NCBI GenBank assembly: GCA_009779205.1
Contig: WRER01000043.1
Location: forward strand, 1 to 6,599
Reading direction: 5' to 3'
Origin: Methanobacteriota archaeon
Lineage (GTDB): Archaea; Halobacteriota; Methanomicrobia; Methanomicrobiales; Methanospirillaceae
Length of the DNA: 6,599 nt
Each line of letters opens with the position of its first letter. The stretch's first letter is position 1. The translations under genes were made by a program, and so were the position numbers. Below, piece after piece: positions 1 through 5,692 of this stretch. Under the pieces are notes generated by a model. The model did no database searches and had not been told where the DNA came from. It saw only the letters and a program-made list of their open reading frames with translations.

Positions 1-114
1 AAGAAAAAGGCAGAAGCACTCTCTGCAGATATCAAAAAAGAATTACATGCAACAAACATCTCTGAAACCGCGGATAAAAGTCAAAATAATGGCTCAATAA
101 AGAAAAATACATAA
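1..114 (+). CDS. C-terminal end of an unidentified protein (partial)
   Basis: An open frame enters from the left edge and runs 37 codons to a TAA stop at 112-114. The visible tail is highly charged and lysine-rich, with KKKAEALSADIKKEL followed by a polar end rich in Asn, Ser and Lys that closes in SIKKNT. The first half would form an amphipathic helix and the rest looks disordered. No family can be recognised from so short a piece. It converges with the kinase gene that ends at 290. The reading is supported only by the open frame and amino-acid composition, so it could be a chance frame. Confidence 0.45.
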   Translation, partial: KKKAEALSADIKKELHATNISETADKSQNNGSIKKNT

Positions 115-222
115 TAATTAGGTCGCCAAAACCAACCTTACAGCAAAAGGCATATACAGCAAAGAATCCTTAATAACCAAAAACGCAGAAAAATCCCATT
201 TTCGTGCAATGCTGACCTACCT

Positions 223-253
223 GCCTCCTGCCGCCGGCAAGCACGGCGGAGGC
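223..253. repeat. GC-rich imperfect palindrome (copy A of a dispersed repeat)
   Basis: GCCTCC (223-228) and GCCG (230-233) pair with CGGC (244-247) and GGAGGC (248-253). This gives a 10-bp stem with one bulged T and a 10-base loop, in an otherwise AT-rich gap between two convergent genes. It shares the pieces CCTGCCT, CCGCC and GGCAAGCA with the element near 5441-5470, so the two are probably degenerate copies of one REP-like repeat. On the minus strand it follows the kinase stop and is followed by two T5 runs (189-193 and 179-183), so it could also help end that transcript. The rest of 115-289 shows no gene. Confidence 0.55.
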
Positions 254-289
254 ACGGTCACAACTGAATAGTAACCCTCGTTCTTTAAT

Positions 290-1249
290 TTATACTTGGC
301 GCAGAAAATCAAGCCTTATCCGTAATAACTCTAAATAAAACGCCTTTTGAACCTTTGGCATTACAGCGAGAGTTCCTATGGTTTCTGGAATATCGTCAAT
401 AATTTTTTTTATCATATCCATATCGACACCATTTATAAAACGTAAAGTGGCAGCACTACAATCTGTATTCCCACCACACATAATAAAAGTGAAAGGGTTC
501 ATTTTTTGACCTTCATTGTCAAGGCCAGTATACTTATAGGCACACAAGTGATTTTTATAAGCATCTTCTTTCATTGCTTTTTCATCATCCATGCGCTTTT
601 CCATTTGTGCCAAACTACGCTTATTGAAAAAAGCATTACCGTTGTCATAGACAGGGGCTAATGTTGATTCCCCACTTTTTTGATCAATAAGTATCCCCCA
701 GTTACCATTATTGCGGTCATTATTTCCGATGAAAGCATCTATGACAAACATATCCCAAAAACGATCAAGCACACCTGGAATAGTTTGTAAGTCCTCTTGT
801 CCATTAATGGTGTCAAGAACTTCTTCAAGCAGTGTTTCTGACCCGGTACCTGAATAGGACTCCAGGTCGCTGGACATAAAATTATTTTTAAGGTCATGGA
901 ATGGAATGAGCAGTTTGACTGGCCACAATGAGCGTATTCCCTGTTCCGGACTACCATTCCATTCCCGAGTGAAGTCTTTGCAGGCGACAACCACCTTATT
1001 TTTTCGTGTACCAAGCAAAGTTTCATGAACGGGAATATTGAGGGCTTCATATATCTTTGAACCTATATATTCACTAAGTGGACTAGTTGTATATGATATT
1101 TGCGGATTTATCAAATCACGTGTCGTTTTAGGATATTTAATCATCCAGACTCCAGCATTAAGTATAACAGCATCTTTTGCCCCGGCATCGCCTCCGTAAA
1201 AGATGCTCTTGGCAGCTTGGGTTTCATCGAAATTAATAAGTTGGAGCAT
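290..1249 (-). CDS. HipA/CtkA-like serine/threonine protein kinase
   Basis: A 319-residue protein resembling the HipA-like kinases of the CtkA type, predicted to transfer phosphate from ATP to Ser/Thr of target proteins in the cytoplasm. From the N-terminus: a glycine-rich loop YGGDAGAK (18-25); a strand with the likely ATP-binding lysine in MIKYPK (K38); a helix SPLSEYIGSKIYEAL (56-70) with conserved-looking E60; VVVACKDF (86-93); the catalytic loop GNNDRNNGNWG (175-185) with D178 and N183; and the metal-binding YDNG (201-204) with D202, equivalent to DFG. All expected catalytic elements are present. An in-frame ATG at 1333 would add 28 residues unlike the family. The ATG at 1247-1249 is preferred because it starts just before the conserved N-terminus and has a purine-rich AGAGAGGA nine bases upstream. 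The gene follows the methyltransferase on the same strand after 129 bp. No small HTH antitoxin gene (HipB type) is visible beside it. The kinase family is fairly sure; the role and target are unknown. Confidence 0.75.
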   Translation of the reverse strand: MLQLINFDETQAAKSIFYGGDAGAKDAVILNAGVWMIKYPKTTRDLINPQISYTTSPLSEYIGSKIYEALNIPVHETLLGTRKNKVVVACKDFTREWNGSPEQGIRSLWPVKLLIPFHDLKNNFMSSDLESYSGTGSETLLEEVLDTINGQEDLQTIPGVLDRFWDMFVIDAFIGNNDRNNGNWGILIDQKSGESTLAPVYDNGNAFFNKRSLAQMEKRMDDEKAMKEDAYKNHLCAYKYTGLDNEGQKMNPFTFIMCGGNTDCSAATLRFINGVDMDMIKKIIDDIPETIGTLAVMPKVQKAFYLELLRIRLDFLRQV

Positions 1250-1257
1250 TCTCGTTT

Positions 1258-1265
1258 TCCTCTCT
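1258..1265 (-). promoter_or_regulatory. Shine-Dalgarno-like site deciding the kinase start
   Basis: On the minus strand AGAGAGGA lies nine bases before the ATG at 1247-1249, inside a longer purine run (1258-1270). The alternative upstream ATG at 1333 has only a pyrimidine-rich stretch before it. This favours the shorter kinase. Confidence 0.5.
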
Positions 1266-1322
1266 CCCTCATTCCTCTGTTCATAATGGTAGTGCAATGT
1301 AATAGGACTTACGCACTTTTCA

Positions 1323-1330
1323 GGATATAC
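1323..1330 (-). promoter_or_regulatory. Possible TATA box for the kinase gene
   Basis: On the minus strand GTATATCC lies about 75 bases before the chosen kinase start. Archaeal initiation about 25 bases downstream would give a leader near 50 bases. This is a motif match only. The kinase could instead be read through from the methyltransferase gene. Confidence 0.25.
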
Positions 1331-1378
1331 CATGGTGATGAGATGGTAAAAGAGAACATTTCACCTCTGAGTATTTCA

Positions 1379-2401
1379 TCATTTACCTCTTTTGGCCTGT
1401 TTTTTTGCCATTGGCTGAATATCCTGATCTTTCAAGACCTTCTCAAGAGACCAGCGGCCTCGGCCAAACTCTTCTCCTAATATCTTGATCGCGTTCTGCT
1501 TTGTTTTTCCGGATGTTATCAGTTGGTCAAAGCGAATCTTTACATTTTTCTTATCTTCCTCTGTCCAAGACGTGCCCTGGTTCGTTTTTTCCTCGATCTC
1601 TGGGTTCCTTAGTGTTGGCAGGAGATATCCTGGTTCAATACGTTCCATCTCTTTGAGCTTTGTGGTGAAAATCGAAGGAGAGAGCTCGAAGCCTATCGCC
1701 TGGCGGTTCAGACCGATAGCAACTTTTGCTGTTGAAAAACCTCCCAGAAACATATCACATACGAGATCATTTTCATTGCTGCTGTATTGCATCATTTTCA
1801 CAAGCAGGGCGGTTGGTAATTCGTTCTTGTTCTTTATCTCTCCTGGTTTGTATTCTCGGTTGATAACCCAGACATCTTCACGATCCTGATAGTTCAATGA
1901 GCCATCATTGGCATCCTTTTCTGTAAGACCGAATCGAGATTCCAGATTGAAAGTTCTCTCCTTCCCTGGCTTTTGATAATACAGAATGTGATAATGAGAG
2001 GAAACATATTTTTTGCGAGTATATACTCCAAAATTGTATTTCCAGATTATGTGATTAATCTCTTCAAGCGTGGTCTGCCAAAGAGCAGAAAGAATATGGT
2101 GGAGGTTTGTATACCCAGAAACAATGTAAATAGATCCGCCTGGCTTCAGAATCCGTTCCGCCTCTTTTATCCAGTTTAAACTAAATTCACCATATTCTGA
2201 TGCAGGAACTTCAACGTACCCTTCAACAACAAAAGCCTCATTTCGATTATAGTGTTGGTGAAGCTTATCACCATTGATACCATATGGGGGGTCGGTAATG
2301 ATAAGGTCGATAGAATTAGATTTTATATGTTTTTTTGCCCCGGATATGCAATCTTCATTGTAGTATGTGCCTGTAGTTATCGTATCCATTTTATGTTTCA
2401 T
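1379..2401 (-). CDS. Beta-class site-specific DNA methyltransferase (N6-adenine or N4-cytosine)
   Basis: A 340-residue enzyme of the N6/N4 amino-methyltransferase family, moving a methyl group from S-adenosylmethionine to a base in a specific DNA site. The catalytic motif IV, TDPPYG (36-41), precedes the AdoMet-binding motif I, DMFLGGFSTAK (216-226), which is the motif order of the beta class. A motif X-like stretch, KNELPTALL (192-200), lies just before motif I, and FEL (238-240) supplies the acidic motif II residue. Motif I reads FLGGFSTA rather than the common FxGSGTT. After the catalytic core, residues 278-325 (starting SWTEEDKKN) look like a small helical DNA-binding or SANT/HTH-like domain, then a basic tail ends in KKQAKRGK. 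No restriction endonuclease is seen nearby, so it appears solitary here. M1 or M5 could be the start; neither has a clear ribosome-binding site. DPPY suits adenine-N6 methylation but does not prove it, and the recognition sequence cannot be read. Confidence 0.88.
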   Translation of the reverse strand: MKHKMDTITTGTYYNEDCISGAKKHIKSNSIDLIITDPPYGINGDKLHQHYNRNEAFVVEGYVEVPASEYGEFSLNWIKEAERILKPGGSIYIVSGYTNLHHILSALWQTTLEEINHIIWKYNFGVYTRKKYVSSHYHILYYQKPGKERTFNLESRFGLTEKDANDGSLNYQDREDVWVINREYKPGEIKNKNELPTALLVKMMQYSSNENDLVCDMFLGGFSTAKVAIGLNRQAIGFELSPSIFTTKLKEMERIEPGYLLPTLRNPEIEEKTNQGTSWTEEDKKNVKIRFDQLITSGKTKQNAIKILGEEFGRGRWSLEKVLKDQDIQPMAKKQAKRGK

Positions 2402-2633
2402 AATGAGCAGTTTGTTTGTGTATGGCGAATTGCGGATAGGTATAGTGAATGTGTATCGGCATTAAGGCATATTGTTTGTCGTATGTAATATTTGTGGTGC
2501 CGTCTTCTGAATCTTTAAATCTCAAACCCAATCACCCCAAGTCTTTTTACCATTCACAATTGGATTCAATGGACATCTGCCTGTCTAACTAGGAAGCAAG
2601 CACAACAAACAACAAAATTGCACATTGTAGAAA

Positions 2634-2718
2634 TGCGAGGGAAGGGATTTGAACCCTCGGACCCCTGCGGGACCGGATCTTAAGTCCGGCTCATTTGGCC
2701 AAGCTCTGAAACCCTCGC
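2634..2718 (-). tRNA. tRNA-Leu (anticodon UAA)
   Basis: The minus strand folds as a class II tRNA. The acceptor stem GCGAGGG (2718-2712) pairs with CCCTCGC (2641-2635), and discriminator A is at 2634. The anticodon stem CCGGA/TCCGG encloses loop CTTAAGA with anticodon TAA at 2680-2682. A long variable arm contains CCC-GCA-GGG, and the T-arm GAGGG-TTCAAAT-CCCTT includes one G-T pair. The long variable arm, discriminator A and anticodon all agree on leucine (UUA/UUG codons). No CCA is encoded and no intron is present. An eight-base palindrome, TCGCGCGA (2715-2722), overlaps the 5' end. The 3' end faces the methyltransferase-kinase pair, the side where integrated elements usually sit. Confidence 0.95.
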
Positions 2719-2829
2719 GCGAAGTATTACCCTACATCATTTGCACTCATCACATATCAATAGCGCGAGTTTTCTATCGAATCTCAATATCTAAAAAATA
2801 GGAGAGTTGTACGTTGAATGCTTTTGATT

Positions 2830-3468
2830 CTATCCAGCGACCTGTGATACAACCCCTGTTGCCATGTCATAATACAAACCTGCAACTGAAATTCTCCTAT
2901 CAGCGAGTGCTGCACGTATAATTGGGTAATTACGCAGGTTTTTTACCTGAAGGCGGATATTTTCCTTCTCCAGTTCACATAGCCATTCAACTTGAGCCGC
3001 CTCTTCACTTGGATATGGCATACGTTCTGACAAAGTTTCATAGGCCTGCTCTCCATTGATTACCCAGCCCGGAATAAATACATCATCACTCTTTGAACCG
3101 ACATATGAGAAGAAACCGTCACTTGCCATCCGCTCTGATCCGTGATTATTAGCAATGGCTTTAATTGCGCCACAGCACCCATGTCCAAGCACAGCAACGG
3201 TCGTGACACCAAGATGGCGCACCGCATATTCCATCACCGTAGCCAGATTCCAATCTCCTGGAGGAACCATATTTCCGATATTTCGGTGAATAAAGATATC
3301 ACCAGGATTTGCTCCCAATATCAATTCTGGCGGAACACGAGAATCTGCACAGGCAATAACAAGAGTATGGGGACTCTGCCCTTGCAGACAGTATGTAAAA
3401 TCGCTCCCATCCTTAAATACATCTGATACAAAGCGTTTATTTCCTTCTAGCAATCTCTCAACAGACAT
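2830..3468 (-). CDS. Beta-carbonic anhydrase
   Basis: A 212-residue zinc enzyme that interconverts carbon dioxide and bicarbonate in the cytoplasm. CADSRVPPELI (40-50) carries zinc ligand C40 and the D42-R44 pair, and GHGCCGA (95-101) gives ligands H96 and C99. Together these form the complete Cys-His-Cys zinc site of the beta class. HRNIGNMVPP (61-70) is the usual active-site strand and turn. The length is normal and there is no signal peptide. The start is backed by AGGAGAT (3473-3479) ahead of the ATG. The gene lies 70 bp after purF on the same strand, separated by a likely terminator. A T6 run at 2793-2798, downstream of the stop on its own strand, may end the transcript. A role in supplying bicarbonate for carboxylations, including purine synthesis or methanogenic carbon metabolism, is plausible but inferred only from context. 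Confidence 0.95.
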   Translation of the reverse strand: MSVERLLEGNKRFVSDVFKDGSDFTYCLQGQSPHTLVIACADSRVPPELILGANPGDIFIHRNIGNMVPPGDWNLATVMEYAVRHLGVTTVAVLGHGCCGAIKAIANNHGSERMASDGFFSYVGSKSDDVFIPGWVINGEQAYETLSERMPYPSEEAAQVEWLCELEKENIRLQVKNLRNYPIIRAALADRRISVAGLYYDMATGVVSQVAG

Positions 3469-3502
3469 AAGTATCTCCTATATTACAATGAACCGTATCA
3501 GT

Positions 3503-3536
3503 AAAAAAGATGTGGATACACCTGTGAACTCAGGTG
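3503..3536 (-). terminator. Probable terminator after purF
   Basis: Directly after the purF stop, the minus strand carries CACCTG-AGTTCA-CAGGTG (3536-3519), a perfect 6-bp stem with a 6-base loop. Ten bases later comes a T6 run (3508-3503). Archaeal termination depends mainly on U-tracts, so the T6 is the key part. It suggests that carbonic anhydrase is transcribed separately, although no clear TATA box for that gene was seen. Confidence 0.45.
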
Positions 3537-3538
3537 CT

Positions 3539-4927
3539 TTATGTGTAGTGTACAACCCTCTGCTGGCATGGTTCCCCTCCGACTGGAGATGGATAGATAC
3601 CAGTAATACAGCCAGCACATAGATCTGCTTCTGCAATGCCAAGTGCATTCACCAATGCATCAAGAGAGACATAATGAAGCGATGTTGCGCCTATTTGTTT
3701 ACAGATGCCATTACAGTCTTTTGAACTTCCAATCAGCTCGCCATGGGTTGGCATATCAACGCCAAAATAACATGGGGCCTTGATAATAGGAGAACCGATG
3801 CGCATATGAACTTCTGCTGCACCGGCATTTCGGACAGATTCCACAATCCGATGGGATGTTGTACCACGTACAATAGAATCATCAACCAAAATAATCGCAC
3901 GATCTTTTATATGCTTGGAGATCGGATTGAGTTTTACCCGAACAGCTCTCTCTCGCTTTTCCTGAGTCGGCATAATGAATGTTCTTCCCATGTAGCGGTT
4001 CTTCATAAGACACTCAACAAATGGAATGCCTGAGTGCTCCGAGTACCCAACAGCATATGCCGTTCCAGAATCTGGAACCGTACAAACTGCATCAGCATCA
4101 GCCGGAGCTTCCTCTGCAAGTGACGACCCAATAGCGCGCCTCACATCATACACCAATGCTCCATCAATGATCGAATCTGAACGAGCAAAGTAAATGTACT
4201 CAAAAATACAATGTGCAAAATGCTCTGCCTTTGCACACTGACAAGAACGAATTGTTCTGCTTTGATCGATGTGAATCATCTCTCCTGGCAGGATATCGCG
4301 CTCGAATATTCCACCGATTCCTTCGATGGCAACACTCTCAGATGCGACGATAATCTCACCATATGCAGTTTTGCCTAACCCAAGTGGGCGAAAACCAAAG
4401 GGGTCGCGAAATGCGTACAGTTCGCCATCAATGAGAAGTACAACTGAATATGACCCCTCAATGATGTGCATGCACCGGCGAATCGCATGTTCGATAGTGT
4501 GATCCTGCAATAGTTCGTCAATAATAATCTTTGAGATAATCTCTGTGTCAGAAGTCGTCAGAAATATCTGGCCTTTTCCTTCAAACATATCACGAAGTGC
4601 AGTATAATTCGTAATATTGCCGTTATGCGCGAGGGCAACATGATGGTTTTTGAAGGTAAAGAAAAGAGGTTGGATATTATCAACAGAGTTGCATCCTGTT
4701 GTTGGGTACCGTACGTGCCCAATACCAACAGCTCCTTTCAAACCATTGAGAATATCTTCATCAAAGACGGATGCAACAAGACCCTGGGCGCGATGACACA
4801 TCATCGGACCATAATCTGTTGTTACAATGCCTGCACTGTCTTGGCCTCGATGCTGAAGCCCATACAGAGCATAATAAAGAGAATATGATACGTCGGCAGA
4901 ACTCACAATGCCAACGATACCGCACAT
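3539..4927 (-). CDS. purF: Amidophosphoribosyltransferase
   Basis: The first committed enzyme of purine synthesis, making 5-phosphoribosylamine from PRPP and glutamine. The N-terminal class II glutaminase begins MCGIVGIV, so Cys2 becomes the nucleophile after Met removal and there is no propeptide. It also shows QHRGQDSAG (25-33), GHVRYPTTG (70-78, with R73), HNGN (101-104) and SDTE (126-129). The C-terminal phosphoribosyltransferase domain has the PRPP-binding motif VDDSIVRGTT (348-357). Four cysteines, C240, C386, C437 and C440, match the 4Fe-4S ligands of the Bacillus-type enzyme, so an oxygen-sensitive cluster is likely. The length of 462 is normal. One departure is ARSDS (248-252), where ARPDS is usual. 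The start is fixed by the need for Cys2, yet no Shine-Dalgarno sequence is visible in the 27 bp separating it from rpl37e. It probably shares a transcript with rpl37e and lsm. Confidence 0.97.
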   Translation of the reverse strand: MCGIVGIVSSADVSYSLYYALYGLQHRGQDSAGIVTTDYGPMMCHRAQGLVASVFDEDILNGLKGAVGIGHVRYPTTGCNSVDNIQPLFFTFKNHHVALAHNGNITNYTALRDMFEGKGQIFLTTSDTEIISKIIIDELLQDHTIEHAIRRCMHIIEGSYSVVLLIDGELYAFRDPFGFRPLGLGKTAYGEIIVASESVAIEGIGGIFERDILPGEMIHIDQSRTIRSCQCAKAEHFAHCIFEYIYFARSDSIIDGALVYDVRRAIGSSLAEEAPADADAVCTVPDSGTAYAVGYSEHSGIPFVECLMKNRYMGRTFIMPTQEKRERAVRVKLNPISKHIKDRAIILVDDSIVRGTTSHRIVESVRNAGAAEVHMRIGSPIIKAPCYFGVDMPTHGELIGSSKDCNGICKQIGATSLHYVSLDALVNALGIAEADLCAGCITGIYPSPVGGEPCQQRVVHYT

Positions 4928-4954
4928 AATAAAACCAAATTTTTTGGGGGGTGT

Positions 4955-5137
4955 TTAATGGGTTGCAACCTTTGGACGTTTATTGATCCAACGGTAACTC
5001 CGAATTCGGCTGCTGCGTCCAAAGCCACAAGATGCGCAGATCTTGTGACGTTTGTGAAATGACATTTTTCCACAGCGCCTGCATGTAATATGTGTCTGCG
5101 TCTGGCGCTTACCTCGTGATGGTGTACCCTTTGACAT
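4955..5137 (-). CDS. rpl37e: 50S ribosomal protein L37e
   Basis: A 60-residue, strongly basic zinc-ribbon protein of the large ribosomal subunit, found in archaea and eukaryotes but not in bacteria. It opens with the family signature [11 protein letters not shown]. Two CxxC pairs (C19/C22 and C34/C37) form the zinc site, with the second in [17 protein letters not shown]. Length and motif spacing are normal for archaea. The ATG is preceded by AGGAGTGA (5141-5148), an excellent match to the archaeal anti-Shine-Dalgarno sequence. It sits 47 bp after lsm and 27 bp before purF, all on one strand, in line with an operon. Confidence 0.96.
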   Translation of the reverse strand: MSKGTPSRGKRQTQTHITCRRCGKMSFHKRHKICASCGFGRSSRIRSYRWINKRPKVATH

Positions 5138-5184
5138 GAATCACTCCTATCAGTGTTACTTTCAATTTAAAAATACAGATTATT

Positions 5185-5403
5185 CTACGGGGAAATGTAA
5201 ATCACATTATCGCCACGGATAATGATAGTTCCTACTTGTTTCATCTCCCCATCAATCATCTCCTCAGCTCGGTCAAGAACGAGGTTCATGTGTACGTCAT
5301 ATCCTTGAAGCACGCCATGAATCTCACGTCCACCTTTTAAGGAAACAAGTACTGGTTCGCGATTCAGGACCTGGTCTAAAATATCTGAAGGTCTTTTTGT
5401 CAT
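5185..5403 (-). CDS. Archaeal Lsm (Sm-like) RNA-binding protein
   Basis: A 72-residue Sm-fold protein, expected to form a heptameric ring that binds U-rich RNA and to act in RNA processing or turnover. The Sm1 motif covers about residues 17-48 ([20 protein letters not shown], then HMNLVLD), and Sm2 is [11 protein letters not shown] (60-70). The RNA-contact residues D36, H38, N40 and R63-G64-D65 are all present. The frame stays open upstream to an ATG at 5475, but those extra 24 residues ([13 protein letters not shown]...) come from the GC-rich repeat and are not Sm-like. The start at 5401-5403, giving MTKRPSDIL, fits the family and has AGGAAAG (5407-5413) upstream. It is the first gene of the probable lsm-rpl37e-purF transcript. 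Confidence 0.95.
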   Translation of the reverse strand: MTKRPSDILDQVLNREPVLVSLKGGREIHGVLQGYDVHMNLVLDRAEEMIDGEMKQVGTIIIRGDNVIYISP

Positions 5404-5422
5404 CTTCTTTCCTGTCTGATTT

Positions 5423-5474
5423 GTACAGGCAGAATCCCAGCCTGCCTGACCGCCGTGGCGGGCAAGCAGGTACA
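5423..5474. repeat. GC-rich palindromic element in the lsm leader (copy B)
   Basis: CCTGC (5441-5445) pairs with GCAGG (5466-5470) around an inner CCGC/GCGG stem (5450-5453 with 5458-5461). In the left half, AGGCAG (5427-5432) can instead pair with CTGCCT (5442-5447), so two folds compete for the same strand. The direct repeat GTACA stands at both edges (5423-5427 and 5470-5474), like a short target duplication. The outer flanks TGATTTGTAC and GTACAATCA are also nearly inverted, which would lengthen the stem. It shares sequence pieces with the element at 223-253. It lies 20 bp ahead of the lsm start. Confidence 0.5.
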
Positions 5475-5543
5475 ATCAGATCTGCGTGCCTGTCATTTTC
5501 TTTCGTCTCTGACATGATGCCATAGACGAGAAGTTTGTCATTA

Positions 5544-5551
5544 TTATATGT
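5544..5551 (-). promoter_or_regulatory. Possible TATA box for the lsm-rpl37e-purF operon
   Basis: On the minus strand ACATATAA lies about 140 bases before the lsm start. Initiation about 25 bases downstream would leave a leader of about 115 bases that includes the palindromic element. TTTAAGTA-like sequence near 5562-5569 is a competing candidate. The call rests only on AT-rich motif resemblance. Confidence 0.25.
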
Positions 5552-5658
5552 ACGAGTCATACTTAAACGATTCCTATACTCTCCCATTCTATCCTTCATC
5601 ATCATAATGTAACTCTCCCATCAGAAGCAGAAATGCACACCAGTAGTGAGTAATGGAG

Positions 5659-5667
5659 AATAAATAG
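5659..5667 (+). promoter_or_regulatory. Possible TATA box for nadX (leaderless transcript)
   Basis: AATAAATAG is centred about 30 bases before the nadX ATG, the spacing at which archaeal transcription would begin at or next to the start codon. No Shine-Dalgarno sequence lies at working distance, as GAGGT at 5671-5675 is too far upstream. Both facts fit a leaderless mRNA. Confidence 0.35.
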
Positions 5668-5692
5668 CAGAGGTAACAAATTATAGTTAATT

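Noticed and set aside
273..280. AACCCTCG shared with the tRNA-Leu T-arm, as a possible attachment repeat
   Set aside because: Eight bases is expected by chance, and the match does not continue on either side.
1307..1318. GGACTTACGCAC, resembling the ends of some insertion sequences
   Set aside because: A single short match with no partner inverted end, no target duplication and no transposase remnant in the window.
1100..1480. Plus-strand open frame across the kinase-methyltransferase junction
   Set aside because: It is antisense to two well-supported genes, with no start signal and no family resemblance.
1485..2488. Three plus-strand open frames opposite the methyltransferase
   Set aside because: They are shadows of the methyltransferase, whose motifs are clear in the other strand.
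2800..2844. AGGAGAG followed by a plus-strand ATG at 2818, as a small gene start
   Set aside because: The frame stops after nine codons and overlaps the end of the carbonic anhydrase gene.
5404..5475. N-terminal extension of the Lsm protein by 24 residues
   Set aside because: The added residues are a translation of the GC-rich repeat; the usual Sm protein start and a ribosome-binding site lie at 5403-5413.
5324..5605. Minus-strand open frame of 93 codons ahead of and overlapping lsm
   Set aside because: It runs 80 bases into lsm in another frame, includes the palindromic repeat, has no recognisable domain, and its composition looks random. A short real peptide from 5560 cannot be excluded but is not supported.
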